This document shows, piece after piece, positions 33,478 to 45,412 of a stretch of 64,000 nucleotides of DNA; position 1 is the first letter of the stretch; every line of letters starts with the position of its first letter. The translations under genes and the position numbers were made by a program. The stretch spans positions 476,001 through 540,000 of the forward strand of contig NW_026945753.1 in assembly GCF_034702125.1 (NCBI RefSeq), read 5' to 3'. Below the pieces are notes generated by a model that was not told where the DNA came from, searched no databases, and saw only the letters and a list, made by a program, of their open reading frames with translations. Origin of the DNA: Engraulis encrasicolus. Lineage: Eukaryota; Chordata; Actinopteri; Clupeiformes; Engraulidae.

Positions 33478-33905
33478 GTTTTTTTTTTATTATTTTTTTT
33501 ATTTTACCTTTATTTAACCAGGGAAATGAACTTGAGAATAAAATTCTCTTTTTCAAGTGAGCCCTAGCCAAGGCGGCAGCACACATTACATTTACAGACA
33601 GGACACAGACAAAACAGAAAAGATTAAAATGCATGAAGAGATAAAATTACACAATAAAAAAACATGAAAATAATAAACATAAAACAAGATAGATTAAAAG
33701 GAGATTACAAGATTAAAAGCAAGTGCAGACAGATTTAAAAGTGTCATTAAGATATGCTTTAAACTCAGCTACAGACATAAAAACAGCAAGCTTAAGAGAT
33801 TTCTGAAGCTCATTCCAGTGAGTTGGGGCACAATGAATAAAAGCAGTTTTACCAAATTCTGTACCTGTAGCTGCTAATTGTAGAGGGATTCTATGTTGAG
33901 CTGTG
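33478..33905 (-). pseudogene. L2/CR1-like LINE 3' end (truncated reverse transcriptase)
   Basis: On the - strand, a frame ending near 33713 reads I-P-L-Q-L-A-A-T-G-T-E-F-G-K then P-T-H-W-N-E-L-Q-K-S-L-K, the type of C-terminal tail found after the reverse transcriptase of L2/CR1-group LINEs. The 3' untranslated end includes a CCTGGTTAAATAAAGGTAAA-type motif and an A-rich tail (T-run at 33478). The element is severely 5' truncated, in the intron between microexons 3 and 4. Confidence 0.75.
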
Positions 33906-34030
33906 TGTGTGTGTGTACGTGTGTGTGTGTGCGCGCGTGCGTGCGTGCGTGCGTGCGTGCAGATTATTGTAGTGTGAGTTTTTCTCCTTTGGACCTCATT
34001 CATCAAGAAATATGTTTCTCTTTTCTTTAG

Positions 34031-34039
34031 CTGAACTGT
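34031..34039 (+). CDS. Microexon 4 (9 nt)
   Basis: CTGAACTGT lies between TCTTTTCTTTAG and GTAAGTACA, phase 1-1, adding residues around Thr-Glu-Leu. A (CA)n tract follows at about 34058. Upstream, ATTGTAGTGTGAGTTTTTCTCC matches the corresponding place in unit 2. Confidence 0.6.
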
Positions 34040-34354
34040 GTAAGTACAAAAAATCACACACACACACACGCACAGATAAATGACAATACGATAAATTTCG
34101 TACCTTCGGCGTCGGGGTGTTATTCGCCCCGTCTGGAAATATTTTCCTATTGTCAAGTGTGGACAATACATTATTCACACTACATACAAAGTATATTTAC
34201 TATATCTAGGGCCTATTTCTTTTCATCTTATATGTGCACGCATGGTTTTTATAGACTCTGATTGGTGCAAGTGCTAACCGTGTTCAGAAATGTACTATTG
34301 CGACACAAATGAAAATGACTGGAATTAATCGTAATCTCTTCTCCGCTATTACAG

Positions 34355-34417
34355 TTGATGAAAAGATTAATGATGAAGACAGGAAGGAAATGGAGGAATC
34401 TGTCCGATCACTAACTG
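34355..34417 (+). CDS. Acidic/helical linker exon of the Ig-CARD gene
   Basis: 63 nt between acceptor GCTATTACAG (to 34354) and donor GTGAGTAT (from 34418), phase 1-1, encoding 21 residues: F-D-E-K-I-N-D-E-D-R-K-E-M-E-E-S-V-R-S-L-T. Highly charged, probably helical. Its acceptor region matches that of exon 1510 at 22 of 24 bases, so the two exons are likely paralogous. Confidence 0.72.
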
Positions 34418-35614
34418 GTGAGTATTAGGGTGCATCAAACGTCCCTCTAAAAGGAAAACTTTGCAAAATCCCACTCTGCTCTTGCAGTATTGCAGCCAGA
34501 AAATAGACTGAGTCACAGTACAGATTATAGACTATATTGACTCTTTAGAGATTGCCAGGAAGGTTTTTGAAGGAATTTGTTGGTGATGAGGCTGCTACGC
34601 AGAAGCAATAAATGCTCTGTCTATTTTCTGTCTGGAGACGCTGCATGCTCTATGTACCAGACGGTAGTGTGTATAGTTCTGCTCTGCCAGAGGGCAGCAA
34701 AGCTACACACACATCGTCTGGTGTAAACCCGGCTAGGCACAATAGGCTTGAAATTTTGAATCGTAGTGAATAGGGATTTTTAGCTAAATCTGTGCAAGGT
34801 GTATTTTGAGACTGTTTCGATCAAAAATATTATGGACAGTCATTTGGAAGAATGCTCCAGTTACGTTTCCACTTACACAGGCCATCAAAACCAAAATTTT
34901 ACAAAGAAGTTGTGATGCAGACAGAGACAACACTGCAAAAGCAGTTTAACGTACCTTAGTGAGTATACTGTATAAGAGTGGGCAAAAGAGGTGATTGATA
35001 TCTAACTACAGATGTGTTAGGAGAAGAGGTGATTAGTTATTATCTGAAGATGTCTGCAAAAAGTAATGCATTACAGTAAAGAATTACTTTTGCAATGCAT
35101 TACTGCCCAACACTGTCAGATAGACACACACATATGCACAGCTGTGCACAGAGGGATGCACATAGGCCTACTCATCCTCAACAAAAACAAAGATTTAAAA
35201 AAGTAATACTAAAAGCAATAAGCATAATCTTGAGTGTTTTCTCGGGGTACACGTTTGATTGAACACGTTTCTTTATTATGTTTTAGTGTTTTATCACTGA
35301 TTCTTGAGAAAGTGGATAAAAACAGGTTGTAACGTTGAAAGAAATAATCTGAGTGAATTACAAAACAATATGATCCTCTGACTAAGGTCTTGGCTTTTCA
35401 GAAATGCACAAGGCCAAATTCCGATTTTTAATTTATTTTTTCAGAAATCAGGCCTTTCTCCGATCATACCTTGTTTTTTGTCAACACCTTCAGACACAAT
35501 TAAAAGCAATTAAAATTGTATTTATTTGGTTGCGTATATATCTGAAGTTTTTAAGTCATTATGTGTATTTTTTGGTTCACACATGTGCCTTTAAATGTTT
35601 AAAAAAAAACACTT

Positions 35615-35842
35615 GAAGAGTTCAGATGCAAAACCCCCTAACTCCATTTCTGAAGACCTGCAATTTTTAGAGAACCCAGTTGTTGGTTTGGTTTACATTC
35701 ATGTACCTGATAATATATATAAATTGTTATATTACATCAATAACATTTAAAAATATGCAATTTTGATAGCTGTGTATTAAATAAAATTGAATTAAGTTTA
35801 TTTTCTGAAAAGGCACTTAGGGGGTTTTGCATTTGAACCCTT
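35615..35842. mobile_element. MITE with GAAGAGTTCAGATGC termini, copy 2
   Basis: Reverse-oriented copy of the element at 17118-17353, alignable end to end (CTCCATTTCTGAAGACCTGC, GTTGGTTTGGTTTACATTCA, GGCACTTAGGGGG). Confidence 0.88.
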
Positions 35843-37054
35843 CACTTATGTTCTATCTTAATACTGTTTCATGAGTACTGATTTTAAAATATGTACCATA
35901 GTACAGCGCTTACTTTACGCCTAAATAGAACAAACATTTTTTGTTATTTCACAAATATTCATGTAGGCTTAAATTTGCAATTAGGCCTACTTAATATTCA
36001 ACTACTCCTAAGGAACATTTTGTAAGCACATTCATCATTCATTTAAAATATCCAAATCTCCTTCTTACGGTAGTGAGAACTGACGGTGGTGACAGTTATC
36101 TGAAGGTGGTGAAAGTGGCCTATTACCTACATTTAGCAAAATAAATACGTGTAGCTCTCTCAAGGCAATGGCATCTTGCATGAACACTTTATTTATGTGT
36201 GTGTACAGTATGTTTGTGTGTGTGTTTTTTCTTCATCAGTTAGAATCTCTAGGAAGTAGGTCACTGATTCTTGAGAATGTGACAAAAACAGGTTCTAAGT
36301 TGTTGAAATCCAAAATATAGAGGTGTATTATCATAGACAAAGGTTTTGGCTGTGCAGTGAATGTATTGGCCAAACTCAACACGTTTTACATTTTGCATAA
36401 AAAAAGCTCTTATTTGGTTTTGTCAACAGAGTCAGACAGAATCAGAAGTAAAAAGATAGCCTATGTTTACTGTATTAAAGTGAATTACTTTATCAAGTCA
36501 ACATAATTATTGATACGTATTGTAAGCATATTCTTCAAGTTTTTTTGTGAACTCCATCAGTTGTCACCACCGTCAGGTTTTGTGGCAAAAAAACCCTCAG
36601 TGGAGGCTAGAGTATAATTTTGGATCACGATTATTAGGCTAATATGTCTAATAATGTTTCATAACCATCACACTTCAGTAAAATACGGAACAAGATGACA
36701 AGCTGTGGAACAAAATCTGAGGGTGTGAGGCAAAAAAAAATGCAATTTTACAAATTATGCATACTTTGTTCACATTAGCCATTTCATTTTCGCTCTGTTT
36801 CTTAGGTGCTTCATACCTCTTCTGAAAAAGTATATATTAATTAACATTAATGTAATATAATACTATTAAAACCCCCGACCATGTTGACAGTTTATGATTG
36901 GGACGGTAATAGTGTCCAAAAAGATTACCAAATTGAAGAGAAAATAGGGAGCTTACCGGAGCTACAGTGATGGTGAAGTATGCAGTAGAGCTGAAGGTTT
37001 GAAAGGGGTCCTCAGTAATGACAATGACCTTGTGCATACCTGATTTTATTGTCT

Positions 37055-37411
37055 TTAAAGGTACACTGTGCAGGAAATGGTCAAAAAAGGTGCTGCAACT
37101 ATGCTGCTCATTGAAACTGGGCTGCCTATTCCCAAATTTGATCTTTAAATGAACGTTTACTAAGTAATAAACAAATATTTCCTAGTATGGTCCAAGTAGA
37201 GTCATTTTTGCAGCTAAAAATGGCTATTTTTGGAAATTCAAAATGGCGGACCATGGAGAAGATCCCCCTTTTCCATGTATGAAAAGTGCATTTTTAGAAT
37301 ACTTAGAATTTGATGGTGGTGGTAAGTATTCTTGAAAAAGGTAACATTAGTGAATGGGCAGCATGAATTCTGGAAATAAACAACTAAAAATCTCACACAG
37401 TGTCCCTTTAA
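37055..37411. mobile_element. TTAA-flanked MITE, family 1, copy 2
   Basis: Runs TTAAAGGTACACTGTG to CACAGTGTCCCTTTAA, with inverted orientation relative to copy 1 at 9391-9746. The internal AAAATGGCGGACCATGGAG motif is shared in inverse. No coding capacity. Confidence 0.9.
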
Positions 37412-38415
37412 AAAAAACAATCTGATGGTGGTGAAGAATATGCATTACACATTTTGAGCCATCAGAAAATAATAGTAACTATTCTCTTACACTCACTATA
37501 TGTTTATCTGTGGGACCACTTCAATAAGTTCTTCCACATCACAGTATTGTTATTCAATTCCATCAGTGATTTTTATTTGAAGTCAATTGAAATGATGATG
37601 TCTGTCCTTGAACAGCCATTTTGACAGGGTGTGGGCAGGTTTGTAGCCATGACAAGCAATACAATTACACTTAAATATTTCAAACAACCGTGTATTTGTG
37701 TAACAGACCCCTTGGCCATTACATGGATTCATTTTGTTCATGAACATTTGGTTTATTTTCAACAGAATTAGCATGTGTATTGATGTTTTTGCCAAACTTT
37801 CAAGAATCAGTGCTATGTTAGTGTGATGTGACTGCTTTTAGTGTGTAACTTTTGTAAGGACATGCATTGTCCATGTTTTAATATGTGTGTGTGTGTTTGT
37901 CTGATAGTTTCATGCCCAGGGACCACAGATGTAAATTAGCTTTATAGCTTTCTCTGCTACTAGAACTGTCTTGTACATGGCCCCTGTCAAATAAACCAAT
38001 AAACTAAACTAACCTCCTTTTGCCCGTATTTTAGCTACACCTAGCTGCTATAATTTCAATAAATGGTGCTATATCACATTATATCATATTACAAATTACA
38101 AAATAATATATTACATTACATTACATTAGGCTATATTTAACAGTAGGCCTAGTACATTGTGCCGTATATGACAATGTGCCAATAGTAACCATAAGTTAAT
38201 GTTGCATTAAAAAAAAAAAAATCTTACACCAATAATTACAGTATTGCATTAGTAATATATTTATATCCTGAAATTTTGCTCTCAAATTGTTTACAATATT
38301 GTCCAATACTGAAAAATATATTGTAATATACTGTATGAATACTTTATGTTGACACATGTCCTGACATATTGCTCTACAGTTGTTGTATATTACCAATATG
38401 CCATTGTTCCGTAAG

Positions 38416-38517
38416 GGGAGCCTAGCAACAGACACCTGGAGTCACTGAGAAGAGAGCTGCAGGAGAGGGAGAGACAGAAGGAGGGGAGAGGGAGGCACTC
38501 GGACAGAGGAGGAGATG
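38416..38517 (+). CDS. Basic linker exon of the Ig-CARD gene
   Basis: 102 nt between a weak acceptor (GTTCCGTAAG, to 38415) and strong donor GTGAGTGTG (from 38518), phase 1-1, 34 residues. It begins E-P-S-N-R-H-L-E-S-L-R-R-E-L-Q-E-R-E-R-Q and ends in a Gly/Arg/Asp-rich stretch. It is likely helical then flexible, linking the linker helix to the CARD. The acceptor has a poor pyrimidine tract; alternative AGs at 38424 and 38431 exist, but the chosen one preserves phase 1. Confidence 0.65.
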
Positions 38518-38708
38518 GTGAGTGTGAGGATATTCAGGTTTTATGTTGCGTTGTGAAAATAAACAGGAGTTGAGGAATTATAGGGATCTTCGTAAAAAAA
38601 CAAAAGTACTCAATACATTTAAAAATCTAAAATCTAAAAAGGGGTGCCTCAGGTGTTTTTCCTTGGAACAATTTTGTTTTTTATTGATGAACTGATTGAT
38701 TATATAGC

Positions 38709-38748
<40 letters not shown>

Positions 38749-38813
38749 CGCGCATGTTACTGTATGCACACACGTGCGCTTGTGAGTGTGCTTCTGCTTG
38801 CGTGTGTGTGTAA

Positions 38814-39187
38814 AGCCCCGTGTACATCGAAGGCGAACTAAGCGACCTGCGTGGCGGAAGTCTTTGTTTCCCTATGGAGGGAAGGCGAATAAAGCTACCA
38901 GAGCGAATTCACCAGGAGCGAAGCTTCTAGAGCGACCAGGGCGAATTTTGACGATAAAACTCAAGCTAATCTTAAGCGAATTCGCTATGACGTGGTTCGG
39001 CGAAAACCAATTGGAACGTTCATATCGAGGATTGTCCCAGGCTGTCAAGACAGAGCCGTTATGTGATTAGCTGAATCAAACATGTCAGTGCAGCGTCCAG
39101 AGCGAATAAAACGAATTCATGGCGAAACTTCTTCAACCACCCCAGCTACCTGGGTCGCATAGGTAGCGCCCAATGTACACGGGGCAT
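38814..39187. mobile_element. Non-autonomous element with GCCCCGTGTACAT ends
   Basis: Ends GCCCCGTGTACATCG and CAATGTACACGGGGC are inverted repeats, about 374 bp apart, with GGCGAA/TTCGCC motifs repeated inside. It fills most of the intron before the CARD exon. No clear target duplication. Non-coding. Confidence 0.8.
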
Positions 39188-39305
39188 AAGGCTTATTCAG
39201 GTGATTACATAATTAGCAACCGAAATAGTATGTGTGAAATATTAATTCTACCTATAGGCTCCCCCTCTCTTGAATTGATGCACCTGACCCCTTCTCAATC
39301 TCTAG

Positions 39306-39574
39306 GTAAGCATTTTGTGGACAAACACCGCACAGATCTGATTGAACGTGTGACCGCAGTGGACATCGTGCTGGATAAACTGTTGGAATATGACATGATA
39401 AATAATGAAATGTACCAGAAAATAAAGTCAGAAAAGCCAAGACAGGTTCAGATGAGAAGCATATTGGACCTGGGCAACATTGGGTGCAGCAAGAGGGGCA
39501 AAGACCTGCTGTGTAAGATCCTGGAGGAGAAAGAAGCTTTTATGATGAAGGAGCTGAAGGAGCAGGAGCATTGA
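39306..39574 (+). CDS. CARD domain, terminal exon of the Ig-CARD gene
   Basis: Acceptor CTCAATCTCTAG ends at 39305, entry in phase 1, stop TGA at 39572-39574. It encodes 89 residues (179-267 of the model). The start H-F-V-D-K-H-R-T-D-L-I-E-R-V and L-D-K-L-L, then Y-Q-K-I-K-S-E and G-K-D-L-L-C-K-I-L-E-E match the six-helix CARD of the ASC/NLRP1 group, adaptor and sensor domains that assemble with other CARDs, including caspase-1. The Arg/Asp/Glu surface typical of CARD pairing is present. The domain is complete and intact. Family assignment is strong; the exact partner is inference. Confidence 0.92.
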
Positions 39575-40200
39575 TTCTGATGAGAGGGGATAGCGTACAT
39601 CCTAATCTGAAGTGAAACAATGGCGGGGGGATGGGACTAGTCCTGGAAACCGGAAGAAAAAAATCGTCAATTTCAATTCATCTCCATGGGAGACTTGAGC
39701 CAATGCATGTCTTTGCCAATTCTTGTTTTGATTGATGTTTGCCGTCCATTTCAAACAATGCAAATATTGTTTTTGGGTTGATCCTTTATTTCAGAGAGCT
39801 ATTTAAATTGTTTGAATGACCAATAAGCATTTTTAGTTGATTGACAGTTAGAATTCTTTTGGAATTATTTTGATTGACTGTCAAACACAACCGCCGTCCT
39901 ATAAGCGGTCGTTCTCAGCGTTGCTAAGGAAGGGAATGTGGACATTTAGGGCGCAAGAATTCTCGCAGAACAATCGCGGATGCTTCAAAAATGTTGACTG
40001 GAATACAATAGAAGAATATTGTCCATGTTTATACGTCAGTGAGCAGGACAGATCTGCCGACTGAAGCTAAGTCGCCATGGGATTTATTTACTTCTTGGGA
40101 ATTTTGTGTGTATATTTCTGAAAAACCATTCTGCCTCATTTTGCCATGATTTGGATCTGTCAAAAGTATGAAGTCAAAATAAACAATTATTGATTTTTTT
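39575..40200 (+). other. 3' untranslated region of the Ig-CARD gene
   Basis: The stretch between the CARD stop and the polyadenylation signal has no recognisable repeat. ORFs inside (for example 39870-40064) lack features. Length of about 600 bases is ordinary for a fish 3' UTR. Confidence 0.6.
40178..40183 (+). terminator. Polyadenylation signal AATAAA
   Basis: Canonical AATAAA about 600 bases after the CARD stop codon, followed by a T-rich stretch (TGATTTTTTTTT) suitable as downstream element. It is the first such hexamer after the stop in the + orientation that I see, and probably ends the Ig-CARD transcript. Confidence 0.65.
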
Positions 40201-40242
40201 TTATTAAATCACAGCGTCATGTTTCTCTCTATTATCATTATA

Positions 40243-40310
40243 AGTAGTAGTAGTAGTAGTTGTAGTAGTAGTTGTAGTATTAGTTGTAGTAGTAGTAGTA
40301 GTAGTAGTAG
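40243..40310. repeat. (GTA)n microsatellite
   Basis: Trinucleotide run TAG/GTA with TTG interruptions. Confidence 0.95.
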
Positions 40311-40680
40311 ACTACTCTCCAAAAGAGTTGTCGCCTATCCATCTGTTTGGAATAACCTGACTTTCAATTAATCACTTGGCTTCAGAAGTCACTCATATGA
40401 AAGCTACAACCCTCCCGAATGAAAATGTATGTACAAAAATAAATTTCATGCACCAAAGAAAGATTGACCCTTTATTGAACACAGACGGGGCAGATTTTCA
40501 CAAGACAAAAGTTTTGTCGCCTATCGAACATAATGTGAATAATGAAAATGAGCAGATAAGTCACTTCAAAACACTTCAAATACGCAGATCGGGTGTCATA
40601 CTTAATCACTGATTCACTCACACCTCTCCAGAAAATCATCTTTGGCCTTAGGTGTATGTTTAGGGTTATTGTAATCATGG

Positions 40681-41254
40681 AAAGCAACACAATGAAAATC
40701 AATGGAGTTCAATGAGAGATGGTGACATATTTGCTATTCGTAGAGCAATACATTTTTAACTTCATGATGTAATCAATGATAAAAGCCCTCACACACCAGC
40801 AGCATGCATGCAGCTCCACATAAGAGCTGTATCCGTCCTATGTTTGACTTTAGGCACCATGTATTTTTTCCAAATTCTTCACCTTTAACACCAAAGAAGT
40901 TTCTCCCACTGTCCTGTCTCAAAAAAGCCAGCCAAGAGTATGTCAGGCCTAATTCTGACAAAAATGAAGGCTAATGGGACTCATACTCATAAGTCAAGAT
41001 CCCAAGATCAACCATTTTAGAACTGATAGCATCAAAACTATATGGTGTTGGAGATGAAGAATATGAAAAAAGAGAAATGGTGCATAAAGTGAAACATGGT
41101 ACGGATACAGCTCTTATGAGGAGCTCCATGCATGCTGCAGGTGTTTGAGGGCTTTTATCATTGATTAAATCATGAAGTTAAACATGAATTGCTCTACGAA
41201 TAGCGAATATGTCACCATCTCTCATTGAACTCCATTGATTTTCATTGTGTTGCT
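40681..41254. mobile_element. Foldback element with ~190-bp arms
   Basis: Bases 40681-40870 and about 41066-41254 are inverted copies: AAAGCAACACAATGAAAATC...GCATGCATGCAGCTC on the left and the inverse on the right. The loop is about 200 bases. It lies 500 bases beyond the polyadenylation signal of the Ig-CARD gene. Ends lack a clear target duplication. Confidence 0.88.
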
Positions 41255-42719
41255 TTATACTTAATAGGCATCTACAACTATTTGTATAGCCTATCATATC
41301 AACTCAAGATATCAGTTAAGTTCAGCTTTTTATCAAAAAGTTAGAAATAACTCAACTTGAGAAAGTGGAAGCTGGTATTTGCAATTTGGGCATGTCACAT
41401 GAGCAAACCTACAACAGTGAGTTATTTACAAACCATTTGTTTGGCAATCTTCCCATTATTATTGTACTGTCTCATAAAAATAAATGAACAAAATATCATC
41501 CATATATCTTGTCATCATGGCATTGCAGCAGGTTATTAAATTGTGCTCTGAGTGCAAGAACAAAACAGGTATGTTGTGTTGCATTCAGAACTTAAGACCA
41601 TCATATTTTCCAGAGCGAATAAACACACACATTGCATTTCTTATTAGTCATTTACTTTTAACCTGCGAGATAGAATCAGGCCTCAGCCTCTCGTGACATA
41701 CAAAACTTAAATTTAGCCGAGGGTAGTGGTTTATCGCAACCTCACATTCACTTGTGCCTGCATAACCTGTTTCATTGCTCAACACCCCAAAGGGATAATA
41801 TCTGTCTTCAATACACAGTTTGCTTCACTACAATCTCCTCATCTATCGAAACAACTACAGTATGTCAACCAGACCTTCTGTCAAACCTCAAAATCTCTGT
41901 GAAAATATTACAAAAGGGCCAATTTGTTGTTAGCCTAATATTGCTAACACGTTATAGCCAACCACAAGTTCATGCAATAGACCATAGACACTCCCTTTCA
42001 TTGAACTTCTATCAATTGCCTGCCATAACAAAGACTACAATTGTGATGCGATCTGGGAAAACCCGTCGGATGTCGCGCTGGCTGTTTCTCAGGAAACAGC
42101 GAAAATAGGTCGAGAAGCAATGTTGTCCTGAAATCGGTTTCTCATTAAATTATTGATGTTTAACATCTTGTCTATCATCTCTGAAAATATTTGGTCTGAA
42201 ATCGCTGTTTTAATGTGTTAAAATGAAGATTGAAATGGCCCGATGTGTGGTGAGAAGGGAGGCAGCCGTGAGCAGTCTGCCTGCGCAGCCAACGTGCTGA
42301 CTACGTTTGTAGCGCAGGGGCGCGCGAGGTTGAGGGAAACACATCAGAGCTTGTAGACTTGAAGGCTCAGAATTTACACATGTGTAGCCTATTCACTGAC
42401 TCGTTGTCAGCGCATCTGAGCAGTTGAAAACGCCTTCTGTCTCGATGAAGCAGAGTTTTCCCTCAAGTTATAGGTCCAAAGAAAGAAGGAACAATGAATA
42501 GCCTACAAACAGTAGGCGACACCTCTCCGTGGATCCCCGTCGAGCCCTGTGCTTCTCAACTCCAGTCTCATGTGCCTCTTGCAGTTCATCACTACAACTG
42601 CGATCAGGCTACTAAACGGCACTGGAATGTAGATTTCATTTTTTGATTGGATAGCTCACATGCAAACCTTAAACTAAAGCGCCCGTGTGATTTATCTATT
42701 ACGAAAAGTGTACTTTACT

Positions 42720-43480
42720 GCGCTGTGTCCTACTTGTTGTCATAATAAACGGTGCTGAATTGAAAGATGTACACAGGGCTTGTTATGTGTCTGTAATTTA
42801 AAGAAGCCTCATCGGATCATCTCAGATGTGGAAGATTAAAATGCTTTTATTTAGAACCGTGCCAAATGAATGTGTTCAGTTAACACGTCTTCAGCAGTCC
42901 GTTTCCAGAGTCAGTCTGAGATACTCGGTGACGGACGGCACCGGACAGTAGGCCTAGAAGAGCGCGAAGAAAAACGTTTCTCCTCTATTTTTTGTGTTGC
43001 CTGCTGCAGAGGGTCAAAAGCGGTCTTGTAGGCCTACTATTCCGAGGCAGCGCATAGCGAAAAGATTCATTCTTTTCCCGCGCTGGTACACACTTTGTCA
43101 TAATTCCCTGTGCTGAATTGAGAGTCGTGGTTTTGGTCAACTGGCTCCCTAACACTGTAGAAGCGTCACTGGATCATCTCATATGTTGAAAAAAATTATA
43201 GGCTACCTATGTATTTATGTCTTGCCTAATTATGGGTTCAGTAAAGACATATTCAATAGTCAATTTTCAAAGTCAAACTGAGATGCACCGGTGACTTTCA
43301 CCCCAGTCTTTCAAATCACCAAAGTCCTTTCAAGCGACGCGCGAGATAGTGAAGAAGGTAAGCGCGGAGAAAACCTTTTCTCTTCTGTTATGTCTGTGCT
43401 GCCTGCTGCAGAGGGTAAAAAACAAAAGCGGTCTTCACCGTCCTGTAGCCTACTACAAGTATTCCGAGGCATGATGTATG
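42720..43480. repeat. Diverged tandem duplication, unit about 370 bp
   Basis: Landmarks occur twice in order: TTGTCATAAT then GTGCTGAATTGA, GGATCATCTCA, a GTCAGTCTGAGAT-like stretch, CCTGCTGCAGAGGGT, AAAGCGGTCTT and TATTCCGAGGCA (first copy about 42737-43055, second about 43096-43473). ORFs 43291-43503 (+) and 43311-43592 (-) lie in the second copy but show no known domain. Confidence 0.8.
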
Positions 43481-43987
43481 TTTGTTTTTTTGCGTGCAGC
43501 TGATGTTTTGGAATCGTGCAAAACCATGTTTTACCTCCGAGCAGAGAGCTCATTGCACTTTTCCGAGACACTGATGCTTCCCATTTGTGCATTTCTTACA
43601 CATTTTGCTGATATTTTCGCTTCATACCATAAACAGTAAAATGGAATGTCCAATACACGTCATTCGTTTCTTTACCTGGTGGAATGCTTTAGGAACCTAA
43701 ATGGCAAAAGTTGGGCAGTAAATTACGAATAGGCTACATAACTATACATGACGAATCAATAGACCATTTAATATGAAATGATATTATATAAACGCAGGCC
43801 AGTATGTAGCCTATAGAGGACCCACAGTTAGCCAGCAGTTTGGGGGTCTGGGAGACAAAAAAGAAAAAGAAAAAGGAAGACCTCAGGCCTATAGGTAAAA
43901 GTAATGGAATTACATTCGTTCAGCCGATTTGAAATTAACAGGCATGTGGTAGGTAGTGTTTGATGAGTAGCCATCTGTTGTTATTTA

Positions 43988-43988
43988 C

Positions 43989-44060
<72 letters not shown>
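43988..44060. repeat. (AAT)n microsatellite, about 24 copies
   Basis: Pure ATA trinucleotide run. Confidence 0.98.
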
Positions 44061-45204
44061 CTGAATATCAAAACAAGTACAATGTGCTAGGCCTACTCTT
44101 GCTGTGCTGCATCAAACAATATTTTTTGTCCCCAGTGTTTTGTTGTCCTCAAAATTAGTGCCATTGGATTCCAAATTTACTGAAGATATATGAATGAGTT
44201 TAATGAATTCTTAAAATTTTGCTTTTATTCAGTTATTTCTTCTGAGTCTTACTTTTCTGAGAAGTGAATATCATACTGAAAGAGCACTAATTAATCCAAG
44301 TGACGCTTCATTCAATTAGACAAATATTAAAATCTGAATTGCAATTCTGCAAAAAATATATTCTTTTTTTCCGAATCATGGTATGCCAACTTCATAGCAT
44401 AAATTGATGCTGAGGTACTTGGTGAGACCCATGGAATGGTAATCACTCCATTGGGTGTATCCCTTACTCTAAGTAATCCAGTTATGGTGTGGGATTGGGG
44501 GCGGAGCCCAGTTCTACGATGAGCGACCTCAGTTAGGGTGATGGTTAGGGGGGTGGGGCTGTGCTATGGTCATGGATGAGAGCAAAATTCAACTAGAGAC
44601 AATACAGAAGGAGGAGACTAATCTTTAAGAGGTACCTTGACCAAAAAACTGTCCTGCCTGTATCTATCACCATCTGTGAGGCATCCGGAGCATCGTATCA
44701 GGAGGCTGCACTGCTTCCATATCGTATTGTCCTACTTGAAAGGTTCAAATTTGAAGTAGCTGTCTTACAAAGGAAGAGCTAAATTCCGTTTTTTTATACA
44801 GTAAAATAGGCTTATGCTGTATTACAGTCATACAAAGAAAACGTTTCTTGCACAGCGGATGTCTAGGAACATAACATTGAATTGATGTGAATTACAATTA
44901 TTCTTACAAACAAGTATTCAGAAGATGATAATGATAATGATAATGAAGCACTGAATGAAAAGCTAACAATAATAATGTCTCCATTGGGGATTATAGTGTC
45001 CAAAGTACTTAGAATGGCTCAATTATACAGTATCCCAATAACTATAAAATTAATAATAATAATTACTAATATGATCATAATTTTTATCCATAATAATGTG
45101 CTATCCGTGCTGTGTTGAAACAAGGATTTTTTTGTTTGTTTCCTTAGTTGTTTCTTTGACTCAAACTCAAAACTAAACAAATTACATAAATAAATCAAAG
45201 AAAA

Positions 45205-45412
45205 AATAGTTGCAATACCTACTCTGGCCACAATCCTCCATACTCAACCTCACATTTTCCCAAGCTGCAATACCTACTCTGGCCACAAGAGCCTTGCATA
45301 GTTGCAATACCTTCTTTGGACACAATCACCTTGCATAGTTGCAATACTCACTGTGGCCACAATCGCCTTGCATAGTTGCAATACCTCCTCTGGCCACAAT
45401 CTCCATACTCAA
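45205..45412. repeat. Tandem repeat of about 36 bp, five copies
   Basis: Unit GTTGCAATACCTACTCTGGC followed by CACAATC and CTTGCATA. Outer copies are interrupted by CTCCATACTCAACCT. Confidence 0.85.

Larger units (their letters stand above)
34418..38415. other. 4 kb intron with repeats only
   Basis: It holds two identifiable MITEs (35615-35842, 37055-37411). Inverted GACGGTGGTGACA/TGTCACCACCGTC motifs lie near 36082 and 36556. TGCATTACTGCCCAACACTG-type remnants lie near 35090. No further exon was recognised, although tiny exons could be missed. Confidence 0.6.

Noticed and set aside
33713..34171. 152-codon - strand ORF as a single gene
   Set aside because: Only its last part is coding-like and matches a LINE C terminus; the rest crosses microexon 4 antisense and a (GT)n tract.
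39173..39305. Upstream extension of the CARD ORF to the ATG at 39173
   Set aside because: These 44 codons cover the end of a mobile element and the intron; the acceptor at 39305 and phase-1 entry fit the rest of the gene, and the CARD starts right after it.
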